DNA of 16,802 nt, taken from assembly GCA_937891245.1 (NCBI GenBank), contig CALAGB010000078.1, positions 1 through 16,802 of the forward strand, read 5' to 3'. Position numbers and translations under genes: made by a program. The stretch is from an uncultured Thermomicrobiales bacterium (GTDB lineage Bacteria; Chloroflexota; Chloroflexia; Thermomicrobiales; Thermomicrobiaceae). Of this stretch, positions 1 through 7,659 are shown piece after piece (the stretch's first letter is position 1; every line of letters begins with the position of its first letter). The notes beneath the pieces were generated by a model. The model saw nothing but the letters and a program-made list of their open reading frames with translations. It was not told the DNA's origin and did not search any database.

Positions 1-516
1 GAATCACTGCGTTCCGAGCTGTATCACGACAAGAGCCAGGTGAGCGTCACGATGGTCCAGATGCCGGCGCTCAATACGCCGCAATTCGACTGGACCAAGA
101 GTCGCATGCCGCGTCGTGCGCGGCCGGTGCCACCGATCTTTCAGCCGGAAGTTGCGGCCCGTGCCATCTACTGGGCGGCACATCACAACCGGCCTGAACT
201 CTACGTCGGCTTTCCGTCGGAAAAGGCGATCTGGGCGAACCGTCTGATGCCGCGCTTGCTCGATCGCTACCTGGCGCGAAACGGCTTTTCGTCTCAACAG
301 ACGGACGAGCCCGAGGATCCGAACCGGCCGAACAACCTGTACGACAGCGTTGATGGCGATTACGGTGCGCATGGCCGCTTCGACGCGCGTTCGACCGATT
401 CAAGCCAGATGCTCTGGGCCACCGAACGGCGCGGACAGCTCGCGGTTGGCGCAATCGCGGCCAGTCTGGCCGGAGCCTTGCTCCTCAGCCGCCTGAACAG
501 CAAGGGAGATCGCTAA
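1..516 (+). CDS. SDR family oxidoreductase, C-terminal part (5' end outside window)
   Basis: The frame is open from the first base and gives 171 residues to a TAA, so only the C-terminal part of the protein is here. The segment VTMVQMPALNTPQFDW corresponds to the region after the catalytic helix in short-chain dehydrogenases, where the usual 'PG..T' is replaced by 'PALNTPQF'. It is followed by an FQPEVAARAIYWAAHH segment typical of long-tailed bacterial SDRs of the DHRS7-like type. The NAD(P)-binding glycine motif and the YxxxK site would lie upstream and cannot be checked. The tail (about residues 141-167) is hydrophobic (LAVGAIAASLAGALLLS) and ends in basic residues, so it may anchor the protein in the membrane. 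The substrate cannot be told. The apparent ATG at 52 is internal and is not the start. Family assignment is from recognised motif style, without a database search. Confidence 0.85.
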   Translation, partial: ESLRSELYHDKSQVSVTMVQMPALNTPQFDWTKSRMPRRARPVPPIFQPEVAARAIYWAAHHNRPELYVGFPSEKAIWANRLMPRLLDRYLARNGFSSQQTDEPEDPNRPNNLYDSVDGDYGAHGRFDARSTDSSQMLWATERRGQLAVGAIAASLAGALLLSRLNSKGDR

Positions 517-530
517 TCCGAACGCTTCCC

Positions 531-556
531 GTAGGGCGTGATTTGTCGCGCCCTAC
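531..556. terminator. Bidirectional hairpin between convergent SDR and PPC genes
   Basis: GTAGGGCG (531-538) and CGCCCTAC (549-556) form a perfect 8-bp stem with a 10-base loop. It starts 14 bases after the SDR stop and overlaps the stop codon of the PPC gene on the other strand, so it could end transcription from both sides. There is no clear T-run on either side. Confidence 0.55.
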
Positions 557-1011
557 GACCGGGTGAAAGTCGTCTCGGAGAGATCGATGAGGGCCAGACC
601 GGTCTCCGCGTCGAAGATGCGTTTGAGTTGCGCCGGTAACTCTTCCAGCATCACCTCGAGCGTCGGCCGGACGTGCGCCTCCAGGACGTGCCCGCCCCGC
701 GTCGTTCCATCCGACTTGCCCACGACGGCGTGGGCGTGGACCTTCGGTTCGCCCTTGTCCAGCGCGATGCCACCGTCGAGCGACAGGACTTCGACCTGCT
801 CTTCGACCGGGATCTTGCGGTACTCCTTGGCATCGATATCAAAGAAGCCGAGCGTCGCGCTGCTGAAGGCGCCAACCGCCGAAAAATGGCTCGCATCGAG
901 CTTTTTCTCTTTGGCGAAGCCGGTCAGTCCGGCGATAAACTCGTCGCCGGTATCGAAGATCAGCACATAGCTCGCGACACCGTCCGAGCGGCTGAGCAGT
1001 TTCGATTTCAT
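553..1011 (-). CDS. PPC (DUF296) domain protein
   Basis: A 152-residue protein consisting of a single PPC/DUF296 domain, the fold shared by plant AT-hook proteins and small free-standing prokaryotic proteins. The family signature is clear: VHAHAVVGK (His92, His94) followed by TRGGHVLEAHVRPTLEV (His108). These clustered histidines are conserved in prokaryotic members and probably bind metal. There is no AT-hook, so DNA binding should not be assumed; the biochemical role of these bacterial proteins is poorly known. The ATG at 1011 has an AAGGAGG ribosome-binding site five bases upstream (plus-strand 1017-1023), which fixes the start. That ATG overlaps the stop of the upstream oxidase remnant in an ATGA arrangement, so translation may be coupled. 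The 3' end lies inside a hairpin shared with the convergent SDR gene. Confidence 0.88.
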   Translation of the reverse strand: MKSKLLSRSDGVASYVLIFDTGDEFIAGLTGFAKEKKLDASHFSAVGAFSSATLGFFDIDAKEYRKIPVEEQVEVLSLDGGIALDKGEPKVHAHAVVGKSDGTTRGGHVLEAHVRPTLEVMLEELPAQLKRIFDAETGLALIDLSETTFTRS

Positions 1012-1481
1012 GCATGCCTCCTTATCCAGGTCGCCAGACCGAACGCTTCCGGCCAGAAGCGCGACGCCCGCTCCGGCCGTGGCACGATTAGCGACGCGGG
1101 ATCCAGTCCGAAGTTCAGGCCGTGTTCACTGGCAGCCGCATGACGATGGTCGAGGACAACAGACGTATTGCACGTCTGTCCGGCGAGGCTGGTGCCAACA
1201 CCACGCGCCAAGACCGGCACGCCGGCCCGGTGGCAGACACCAATCGCCTCGATGACGTCGCGTGCATCGCGCGGCACGACCGCGCCGATCGGCAGCTGGC
1301 GGTAGTTCGAGGCATCGGTTGAATAGATGGCACGATCGCCGTTGCTGAAGCGAACTTCGCCCCGCACACTCGCCCGTAAATCCGCGACTAGTTGAGGTGG
1401 CCCGGCGCGTTCCGGCGTGGGTGTACCGGTCTTCCAGCTGGTCCAGGGCCGCGTGTTAGTAGTCGCTCCAGCGCGAAACAT
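1008..1481 (-). pseudogene. Truncated FAD-linked oxidase (GlcD/D-lactate dehydrogenase-like) remnant
   Basis: The 157-codon frame carries the N-terminal part of an FAD_binding_4 (PCMH-type) oxidase: YSTDASNYRQLPIGAVVPRD, then the FAD-loop region VLARGVGTSLAGQTCN and VVLD. In intact relatives about 30 residues normally separate that VVLD from the later block LR.AA..HGLTFGPDPAT. Here VVLDHRH runs straight into AAASEHGLNFGLDPAS, which looks like an in-frame deletion, perhaps between two VVLD-coding stretches. After DPAS similarity stops, and the frame ends in an unrelated tail with a TGA overlapping the PPC start. Intact members run to several hundred residues (over 900 when fused to the Fe-S part), so most of the FAD domain and all catalytic parts are gone. 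The usual GGGTS is GVGTS. The ATG at 1481 has a weak GAGAGG upstream. A short functional product is unlikely but not excluded. Alignment was made from memory of the family. Confidence 0.72.
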
Positions 1482-1828
1482 GGTAACGTGCCTCTCGTTG
1501 TTTGGGGATGGCTGCTTGATTCGCCAGCGATTCGGATCGTACGTATCCTTGTGGCTCAGTGACGAATCTTCGGTGCTACGATCTGACCGCTCGCCTGCTC
1601 ACTTGCAGAACGCATTCCAGGAACAGCCGTCGACACAGCGAATGCGAACGCACGAACTTGCCACTGAACGCGACCCCGGCGGACAACTCATCGCAGTCGA
1701 TATTTAGGAAGCGTTAAGGTTGTGGTTGCATCATCACCCAGGCAGCGCGATTCACAGGCACGGTGACAGCGGGGCATACCCTCCTTCGGAAGGGGAGGCG
1801 CTAATGCTGGCAGAGATTGGGTCAATGC
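1482..1828. other. Gene-free divergent intergenic region (347 bases)
   Basis: No open frame here shows family similarity. The stretch lies between the leftward oxidase remnant/PPC pair and the rightward LCP gene, so promoters for both directions should be inside it. I could not place a convincing -35/-10 pair. Near the right end, 1782-1799 folds into a CCTCC.TT / AAGGGGAGG hairpin with one bulge. The 3' arm of that hairpin is a strong ribosome-binding-like AAGGGGAGG. Confidence 0.5.
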
Positions 1829-1875
1829 ATGGATCAAGATCCCCAGGATGGGGGAATGGCCGGCCACCAGTCTGA
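1804..1875 (+). other. Possible upstream ORF overlapping the LCP start
   Basis: An ATG at 1804 sits five bases after a near-ideal Shine-Dalgarno stretch (AAGGGGAGG, about 1790-1798) and opens a 23-codon frame ending in TGA at 1873-1875. It is in a different frame from the LCP gene and overlaps the LCP start region. The candidate LCP starts at 1829 and 1856 lack a comparably good site. This may be a leader peptide coupling translation into the LCP gene, or the ribosome-binding site may simply serve the LCP gene at a longer distance. The peptide has no recognisable features. Confidence 0.25.
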
Positions 1876-3466
1876 GCGACGTTTTCGTGGCAAGGTCAGG
1901 CGCGGCGCACGACATCCAAACTACCGACGTCCGCGCCATCGTTATCGTGAGGGCACGCGGCGAACCGCGGCCGAGATTCGCGCCGCCCGCCAGCAACTCA
2001 ATATCTCGCAGCCGCTCTACGAGGAGCCGCGTTCACCGGAAGCGGCCGCGGCGGCAGCCGCACGTCAGATCGGCCGGGCGACGCCACCGATCGAGCAACC
2101 CGTCAAACGCCGCTCACGCAAGAAGATTGCGCTCATCGCTACCCCCATCGTCCTCCTCGTCATCGCCGGGGCGTTGATCGCTCCCACCCTGATGAACGCA
2201 CGCAGCGCCTATCAGAAGATCTTCGTCACCTCGGTGCCGCGCCCGGTCGTTACCAAGAATGCCGAGGGTACCCCGGTGATCGTCGCGGGCGCGACGCAAG
2301 AGGCGCAACTTCCCGACTGGGACAAGAAGGAGCGGATTAATTTCTTGCTTCTCGGCGCCGACACGAACGCATCGCGCAAGGCCGAAGGCGAAGTACCGCT
2401 CTCCGATACGATCATCATCATGACCGTCGATCCGGCGACGAAAAAGGTCGGGATGATGTCGATTCCGCGGGATCTGCTCGTCGAAATTCCCGGTGTCGGT
2501 AAGGACAAGATCAACGCCGCCTATTCCAACGGCGAACTCTCGGACGTCACCGGCCCGGGACTGGTGCGTGCCACGGTCGAATACAACTTTGGAATCAAGA
2601 TCGACTACTACGCCGTGGTCGACTTCTCCGGCTTCGAGAAGATCGTCAACACCCTCGGCGGTGTGACACTCGACGTCGCCGCCCCGATCAAGGACGACCA
2701 GTATCCAGGCGAGGATTTCAACTACACGCGGGTCATCTTTCACACCGGCGTCCAGCATATGGACGGGCAAACCGCGCTGCGCTACGTCCGGACCAGGCAT
2801 GACGACAACGATTTCGCCCGCGGCAATCGCCAGCAGCAACTGCTCACCGCGCTCCGCCAGCAGAGCCTGTCGCTCGGACTGATCAAACAGGCGCCGGAAC
2901 TCATTTCAGAGCTGGGCGATACGATCCGTACCGACCTGCCGCCCAGCGACGCGATCAAGCTCGCCAAACTCGGCACCGAAATCAAACAATCCGACATCCA
3001 GAGCTACAGCCTGCTCGATGCGACAACCTCTCAATGGGATCCCGGCGAGCCATACTATCTGATTCCGGACTGGGATAAAGTCCATGAGATCTTGAATCAA
3101 ATGATGCCGCAGAGTTCGGCGCCGCCGAGCGCGGCCACGCCGCAGGCGACGGTTGAACAACCGAATTTGCGTGCGCAGGTGTTGGTCGAAAATGGGACGT
3201 TCATCAACAAGCTGGCGGCGAGTTCGGCGACCAAGCTGAACGATAACGGCTTCCTCAACGTCACCGTCGCGCAAGCACCGGATGCCGGCAACCACCAGAC
3301 CTCGCAGGTGATCGACTACAGCGGCAATCTCTCAACCGCTCGCCTGATCGCCCAGGCGCTCGGCCTACCCGACACCGCCGTCACCTCCGGCGACCGCAAC
3401 CAGGCCAACGGACAGGATGTCGTGGTCATCCTCGGCGACGACGCGCCAAGCGAACCGGGGCCGTAA
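1829..3466 (+). CDS. LCP family (LytR-CpsA-Psr) cell-wall glycopolymer ligase with LytR_C tail
   Basis: Proteins of this family move lipid-linked glycopolymers onto peptidoglycan or related wall polymers at the outer face of the membrane. From the ATG at 1829 the product is 545 residues. Residues 1-98 form an Arg-rich, Ala-rich cytoplasmic region, and about 99-121 (KIALIATPIVLLVIAGALIA) are the single membrane segment. The LCP core spans roughly 168-350, with NFLLLGAD (Asp178), SDTIIIMTVD (Asp193), SIPRDL (Arg214), KINAAYSNG and RYVRTRHDDNDFARGNRQQ (Arg321, Arg323, Asp328, Arg331). These are the conserved acidic and arginine residues that bind the pyrophosphate and metal. About 447-537 is a LytR_C domain (VLVENGTFINKLA...VVVILGDD). 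The start is uncertain: TTG at 1817 and ATG at 1856 are in frame, and none has a strong ribosome-binding site. The cytoplasmic N-terminus is unusually long for the family. It converges on the hydrolase gene. Confidence 0.93.
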   Translation: MDQDPQDGGMAGHQSERRFRGKVRRGARHPNYRRPRHRYREGTRRTAAEIRAARQQLNISQPLYEEPRSPEAAAAAAARQIGRATPPIEQPVKRRSRKKIALIATPIVLLVIAGALIAPTLMNARSAYQKIFVTSVPRPVVTKNAEGTPVIVAGATQEAQLPDWDKKERINFLLLGADTNASRKAEGEVPLSDTIIIMTVDPATKKVGMMSIPRDLLVEIPGVGKDKINAAYSNGELSDVTGPGLVRATVEYNFGIKIDYYAVVDFSGFEKIVNTLGGVTLDVAAPIKDDQYPGEDFNYTRVIFHTGVQHMDGQTALRYVRTRHDDNDFARGNRQQQLLTALRQQSLSLGLIKQAPELISELGDTIRTDLPPSDAIKLAKLGTEIKQSDIQSYSLLDATTSQWDPGEPYYLIPDWDKVHEILNQMMPQSSAPPSAATPQATVEQPNLRAQVLVENGTFINKLAASSATKLNDNGFLNVTVAQAPDAGNHQTSQVIDYSGNLSTARLIAQALGLPDTAVTSGDRNQANGQDVVVILGDDAPSEPGP

Positions 3467-3479
3467 GACGAGCGGCCCT
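3457..3479. terminator. Hairpin between convergent LCP and MBL genes
   Basis: GGGCCG (3458-3463) pairs with CGGCCC (3473-3478), with a possible extra G-U pair outside and a 9-base loop. It overlaps the LCP stop codon and lies 10 bases past the 3' end of the opposing hydrolase gene. The stem is short and has no T-run, so termination is only likely. Confidence 0.4.
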
Positions 3480-3488
3480 CACCCCCGC

Positions 3489-4103
3489 CTACCGCGTCAG
3501 CCGCTCCATCCATCTCCGCTCGGCGCCGATCGTCGTCGGCAGGCCGTGGCCGGGGTAGACGGTGACGTCATCCGGAAGGTCGAGCAGGCGGCGGAGTGTC
3601 GCGAGTGTTTCGTCTTCGCTCGCGCCGGGGATATCGGTCCGGCCGTAGCCGTTCGGGAAGAGCGTATCGCCACCGAACATGGCGCTCTGTTCGGCCGCAT
3701 AGAGGGTGATTTCACCCGGCGCATGACCGGGCGTGTGCAAGACCTGAAACGTCAGTGAGCCGATCTCGACCAGGTCGCCCTCATTGAGGAGCCGGTCGAC
3801 GGTCATCGGCGCGATCGCAACCGGCCCACCGGTGGGATGCTCCAGATACGGCACCGAGGCCGGATGCGCCGCTACCGGCACGTTGAGCGCCTCCGCCAGC
3901 ACAGCGCCATCGCCGATATGGTCCCAGTGATGATGCGTGATCACGAGGAGTTTCACCTGCGCGTTTTCGTCGCGGACCGCGTTCGTCAGCACATCGAGGG
4001 ACTCCGGTGGCGCATCGAAGATGACCGCCTCGTTCGTCGCATCATCGATGACCAGAAAGGCGTTGGTCGCGATTGGGCCACAAGCAAAGGTTTGCACGCG
4101 CAT
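3489..4103 (-). CDS. Metallo-beta-lactamase fold hydrolase, glyoxalase II-like
   Basis: A 204-residue compact MBL-fold protein. The metal ligands are all visible: THHHWDH gives the HxHxDH motif (His57, His59, Asp61, His62), HTPGH gives His127, GGDTLF gives Asp146, and YPGHG gives His186. The GDTLFPNGYGRTDIPG and VYPGHGLPT segments are typical of the glyoxalase II-like (GloB/YcbL) branch of thioester or small-molecule hydrolases. The C-terminal glutathione-binding domain of classical glyoxalase II is missing, as in YcbL-type enzymes, so the natural substrate is uncertain. The start is the ATG at 4103, with CAAGGGAG nine bases upstream (plus-strand 4113-4120). A longer in-frame extension to 4229 exists, but it has no ribosome-binding site and no family similarity. 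It is probably a cytoplasmic single-gene unit. Confidence 0.9.
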   Translation of the reverse strand: MRVQTFACGPIATNAFLVIDDATNEAVIFDAPPESLDVLTNAVRDENAQVKLLVITHHHWDHIGDGAVLAEALNVPVAAHPASVPYLEHPTGGPVAIAPMTVDRLLNEGDLVEIGSLTFQVLHTPGHAPGEITLYAAEQSAMFGGDTLFPNGYGRTDIPGASEDETLATLRRLLDLPDDVTVYPGHGLPTTIGAERRWMERLTR

Positions 4104-4298
4104 ACTGCCGAACTCCCTTGTTACGCACACACCAGCCACAGTTCCGATCGGTGGTCTTTCCGCCAGCCTATCGGATTGCAAGGCTGATATCCAGCGCGGC
4201 GACAATGCATGCCGCCGTTCAGAAGCCACGAGGCAGGATGTAGTCGGGAAGACAAGCTGCGTTAGCCGACGTTCCGATCATGCCAACAAGGCGTCGCG

Positions 4299-5540
4299 CT
4301 ATCCGGTCGACGAAGCCATCTCAGTCGCGTCCACGATGGTACCTGTATGCGCGCTCGCGACGAGGCAGATAACCGCGAGCGGAAGCACGAGACCGAGCAA
4401 GGCGAATACGTCGCGGTAACTCCCAAGCAAACTCACCGCGGCACCCGTCACAGCCGCCCCCAGCAGCCATCCCAGTTCAAAACTGGCTGCCTGTGCTGTC
4501 ATCACCACAGTTTGCGCCTCTGGAAGTGACTCGAGCAACAGAATGCTTATCCCGGTGTAGGCCATGATGCTCAACACATTCGCGATCAGGATGAAGAGAA
4601 AGAGCATCCAGGATGCGGCGACAATAAGGCCGGCGGCCAGTAGCGTGAGCGAGAGCGCGGCAAGCGACACCGTCACCACTCTGTGCGTTGACGAGTGACG
4701 GATCAAGAAGGGAAGCACGTTGTTTCCGAGCAACGAACCAGCGCCGCCGAGCAGATACAGGAGACTCAGTTGATTCGCGCCGACGTCAAATACATGTTCG
4801 CTATAGGCCGCGAAGTAGACGAGCCAACCGGACCAGCACATGCAACCGATGATCATTGCCGCCAATAACCACATCGTCGACGACTGGCCCATCAATTCGC
4901 GATAGCCGGCAGTCCAGTTCCACGTTGTCGATTGGTTGTCCCGACTGACCGATCCGGAGATCTGTGTCGTTCCGATCAGGACGATCACGGCAAGTGGGAT
5001 GACAACGCTCATCGCCCAGCGCCAGTTGGTCAATGCCATGATCTGCGTCATCACGGGCAACCCCAGGATCGAGCCAAGTGTGCCGGCCGTACCTACGATC
5101 CCGATGACCTTGTTGCGCTCGTCCGCGTCGGAGAAACGCTCCCCGATCGCCGCCAGGCATATCCCGAAAATCGCGGCTCCGCCAATGCCAGCAATTGCCC
5201 GGCCAATCGCCAGACACCAAAAATTTGGGGAGATGACGGACAGCAGCGTGCCGCTGCCCAGGAGCACAACTTCGAAGCGCAAGAGCGTCATGTGCGAGTA
5301 GCGACTGGCGAACGGCACCGCGGCGAGCGCCGTTATGCCGGCAAACGTTGAGCCAATAGTGACGAGTTGCCCCGCCGCACTATCTGAAATACCGAATTGA
5401 CGCGCGATTCCCGTGAGTAGCGGGCTCATGAGCGTGGCGTTGAGCGCGGTCAGGAACGCGCCAATCACCAACACGCCCACGAGCATCCATTGCGTCTGCC
5501 TATACCGGAGTTGTCCAAGCATCACATCACCAACCATCAT
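4299..5540 (-). CDS. MFS transporter (DHA1-like)
   Basis: About 413 residues with roughly twelve hydrophobic segments, the usual size for a major facilitator superfamily permease. The N-terminal membrane segment is WMLVGVLVIGAFLTALNATLM. The stretch GRAIAGIGGAAIFG lies in the expected place for the conserved glycine-rich helix (TM4) of drug-efflux type members, and it is followed by ERFSDADERNKVIG in the loop. The central cytoplasmic loop contains SRDNQSTTWNW. Substrate cannot be predicted; efflux of a small molecule is most likely. The start is not settled: GTG at 5552, ATGs at 5540 and 5537, and ATG at 5522 are in frame. Only 5522 has a weak GGTGAT ribosome-binding-like site; I kept 5540 as the first ATG. 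No partner gene is adjacent: gaps of about 200 bases lie on both sides. Confidence 0.85.
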   Translation of the reverse strand: MMVGDVMLGQLRYRQTQWMLVGVLVIGAFLTALNATLMSPLLTGIARQFGISDSAAGQLVTIGSTFAGITALAAVPFASRYSHMTLLRFEVVLLGSGTLLSVISPNFWCLAIGRAIAGIGGAAIFGICLAAIGERFSDADERNKVIGIVGTAGTLGSILGLPVMTQIMALTNWRWAMSVVIPLAVIVLIGTTQISGSVSRDNQSTTWNWTAGYRELMGQSSTMWLLAAMIIGCMCWSGWLVYFAAYSEHVFDVGANQLSLLYLLGGAGSLLGNNVLPFLIRHSSTHRVVTVSLAALSLTLLAAGLIVAASWMLFLFILIANVLSIMAYTGISILLLESLPEAQTVVMTAQAASFELGWLLGAAVTGAAVSLLGSYRDVFALLGLVLPLAVICLVASAHTGTIVDATEMASSTG

Positions 5541-5747
5541 TTGAATCGTCACGAAACCGCGATCTCAGCTTCTGGTCAAAAGAGACATTGCCAGCATAGA
5601 GACGCGTATTGAAGTTGCTGTTAACAATTTCTGAAGAGGGTCAATCCGGGTCTGGTGCGGAGCACGCGACCAGGCCGCAACCGCGACGTGGGGACCGCGG
5701 TTCATGCGCATGCGTTGGTGGGAGCGCTCGCGAAGTCGCGAATTGGG
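5541..5747. other. Intergenic stretch upstream of MFS and downstream of exporter genes
   Basis: About 207 bases with no supportable gene. The minus strand upstream of the MFS gene contains a TTGACC that could be a -35 box (plus-strand about 5572-5577), but no good -10 lies at the right distance. Confidence 0.3.
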
Positions 5748-6608
5748 TCAGAGGTCGCGTCGCTGGAAGACGAGTACCGAGCCGATCACCAGCGCAAGGC
5801 AGTAGACAATCGAGTAGTGCACCGCCCGATCGCTCGGCGGCACCGTCGTCCCAAGTGGATTCGGCCCAATAAAGCTGATCGCCAGGCTCGGCTGCACCAC
5901 GTAGCTCGCCAGTCGCCACATGCTATCACTCGGCAACAAAATACTCGATCCAATGCCGATCTTGACCATCGTGTCGCTGTTGAGCGCCGTGCCGAGCTGC
6001 TCGACCAGCCCGCCGGTCACCGCGACGCCGTAGAGCATGAAGACGATGATGCCGTTCGTCATCGTCGAAAAGAGTGTGCTGCCGAGCATCGTCAGGCTGA
6101 GCAGAATCATTGAGACGAGAATGACCAGCAGCGTGCCGTGTACCAGATGCGGCGGCGCGTAATGCCCGGCCGTGTGCGCCGTAAGCGCCACGCCACAGAC
6201 CATCAAGATGATGTAGGCCGAAAGCATGACGGCGAAGCCGAGATATTTGCCGACGATGATCTGCCAGCGGCCGATCGGTTTCGGCACGATCGCGTCGAGC
6301 GTTCCCGCTTCGATCTCACCGGCCACGGTCCCCACGGCCGCGAAGATCGTCATGATGCCGGTGAGGAAATTGACGGTATACAGCCCAAGCAGCACCATCG
6401 CGCTCGCCGACACCGCGTAGCTTGGCGACGGACCGGCACCGGTGCGGGCGGAACGTCGCGCTTCGAGGCTGAGATAGTTGTCGCGAAAGAGGTGAAAACC
6501 GATCGCATAGAGCGCGATGAACGCCAGGCTGAGCAGCACGACGCCGAGAATGACTTTGCGCCTGAAGGCTTCGCGCACCGTCAGCCGGGCGATGATGGCG
6601 ACGTTCAC
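5748..6608 (-). CDS. ABC-2 type exporter permease
   Basis: A 286-residue membrane protein with six likely helices at about 18-40, 68-93, 121-144, 158-180, 184-205 and 265-282. Between helices two and three it has GEIEAGTLDAIVPKPIGRW, the coupling-helix region found in ABC-2 permeases of the NatB/YhaP type. The N-terminus (MNVAIIARLTVREAFRRKV) is also typical. It would form the membrane part of an exporter with the ATPase encoded just upstream. Its GTG start at 6608 overlaps the ATPase stop by four bases (GTGA), and GGGAGG lies seven bases upstream inside the ATPase gene (plus-strand 6616-6621), so translation is coupled. Cargo is unknown. Two such subunits would normally pair as a homodimer. 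Confidence 0.9.
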   Translation of the reverse strand: MNVAIIARLTVREAFRRKVILGVVLLSLAFIALYAIGFHLFRDNYLSLEARRSARTGAGPSPSYAVSASAMVLLGLYTVNFLTGIMTIFAAVGTVAGEIEAGTLDAIVPKPIGRWQIIVGKYLGFAVMLSAYIILMVCGVALTAHTAGHYAPPHLVHGTLLVILVSMILLSLTMLGSTLFSTMTNGIIVFMLYGVAVTGGLVEQLGTALNSDTMVKIGIGSSILLPSDSMWRLASYVVQPSLAISFIGPNPLGTTVPPSDRAVHYSIVYCLALVIGSVLVFQRRDL

Positions 6609-7585
6609 CGACCGGCCTCCCGCGACGGCGCAACGATGTCGACGAAGACATCTTCCAACGAGCGTCGTTCGGGCATGACGCCATAAACCGGGACGTTGTG
6701 GCGCGCCAGCAGATCGACGACCGCCGCGATCGCCTCCTCACCGGCGGCGCGCGCCGTGACGATGCTATGCCGACCATCCACGACCTGCTCAACCGACACC
6801 AGTTTGTCAAGTTCGGGCAGTAGGTCGGCCGGCAGCGAGCCAAGGCGGAATTCGACGCGCAAATCGCGCGACAGCAGGTCATCGACCCGCCCCGTCGCGG
6901 CGACACGCCCATGATCGATGATCGCCACGCGATCGGAACTCAACTCGACTTCGCTCAAGAGGTGTGAATTGAGAAAGACCGTGACCCCTTCGCCACGCAA
7001 GCGCGACAGAATGGCGCGCACATCGCGACGTCCGAGCGGATCGAGCGCCGAGGTCGGTTCATCGAGGAAGACGAGCCGCGGGTCGTTGAGCAGTGCCTGA
7101 GCCAGCCCGATGCGCTGCTGCATCCCTTTCGAGTAGGTGCCGATCTTCTTGTGCGCGTAGGCGCTCAAATCGACCAGCGCCAGCACATCGGGAATACGCT
7201 TGCGCCGCTCCGACGATGTCATCCCGTAGAGACGCCCATGCAGATCGAGAAATTCGTTGCCGGTCAGCCATTCATGGAAGCGAAAAAGCTCGGGCAGATA
7301 GCCGATCTGGCGCCGCGCAATCTGGTCGCCGAGCTTGTATCCCAGCAGCCGCGCGTCGCCGGAGGTCGGGTAGACCAACCCCATCAGCATCTTGATCGAT
7401 GTCGTCTTTCCAGCCCCGTTCGGGCCGAGAAAACCGAAGACTTCACCGTAGTCCACAGATAGCGTCAAGTTGTCGACGGCCACGTGGTTCCGAAAGACTT
7501 TGCGCAGGCCGCGCAACTCGATGGCGGGTTCGCTCGCGGGCATGGCGATGGTCACAGCAGGCGATTGAGAAACCGATTCGCTCAT
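6605..7585 (-). CDS. ABC transporter ATP-binding protein (ABC-2 exporter type)
   Basis: A 326-residue ATPase that powers the permease encoded next. Visible motifs are Walker A GPNGAGKTT (54-62), the Q-loop region IGYLPE (94-99, where Gln is replaced as in many ABC-2 ATPases), signature YSKGMQQR (151-158), Walker B LVFLDEPTSALDP (171-183, with Asp175 and Glu176), and the switch histidine in NSHLLSEV (His208). A C-terminal extension of about 85 residues ends in RRSLEDVFVDIV, the common tail of DrrA/CcmA-like exporters. The first 20 residues are an extra, weakly conserved lead-in. The ATG at 7585 lacks a good ribosome-binding site, but a CATACT box lies six bases upstream, which fits a leaderless transcript. 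The next upstream gene (anti-sigma) is about 400 bases away behind a repeat, so the exporter pair probably has its own promoter. Confidence 0.93.
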   Translation of the reverse strand: MSESVSQSPAVTIAMPASEPAIELRGLRKVFRNHVAVDNLTLSVDYGEVFGFLGPNGAGKTTSIKMLMGLVYPTSGDARLLGYKLGDQIARRQIGYLPELFRFHEWLTGNEFLDLHGRLYGMTSSERRKRIPDVLALVDLSAYAHKKIGTYSKGMQQRIGLAQALLNDPRLVFLDEPTSALDPLGRRDVRAILSRLRGEGVTVFLNSHLLSEVELSSDRVAIIDHGRVAATGRVDDLLSRDLRVEFRLGSLPADLLPELDKLVSVEQVVDGRHSIVTARAAGEEAIAAVVDLLARHNVPVYGVMPERRSLEDVFVDIVAPSREAGR

Positions 7586-7591
7586 GCGCTC

Positions 7592-7597
7592 AGTATG
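7592..7597 (-). promoter_or_regulatory. Candidate -10 box for a leaderless ABC ATPase transcript
   Basis: On the minus strand CATACT (four of six matches to TATAAT) lies exactly six bases before the ATG at 7585. Transcription would then start at or next to the A of the ATG. No Shine-Dalgarno site lies close to this ATG, which supports the idea. No convincing -35 is seen. Confidence 0.35.
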
Positions 7598-7659
7598 CCT
7601 TACGCAGAGACAGTTTGAGGCGGAAGGTCAACCGAGAACGAACGCTCTCGGCAACCGAC

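Noticed and set aside
2114..2839. A 241-codon antisense frame opposite the LCP gene
   Set aside because: It lies entirely opposite conserved LCP motifs and has no sensible domain, so it is a frame shadow.
4104..4298. Possible N-terminal extension of the MBL hydrolase to 4229 or a small gene in this gap
   Set aside because: The extra residues have no MBL similarity, and a good ribosome-binding site supports the start at 4103. Nothing else is visible in the gap.
5720..5745. TCGCGA/TCGCGA inverted motif after the permease gene as a terminator
   Set aside because: The loop would be only two bases and the stem short, with no T-run.
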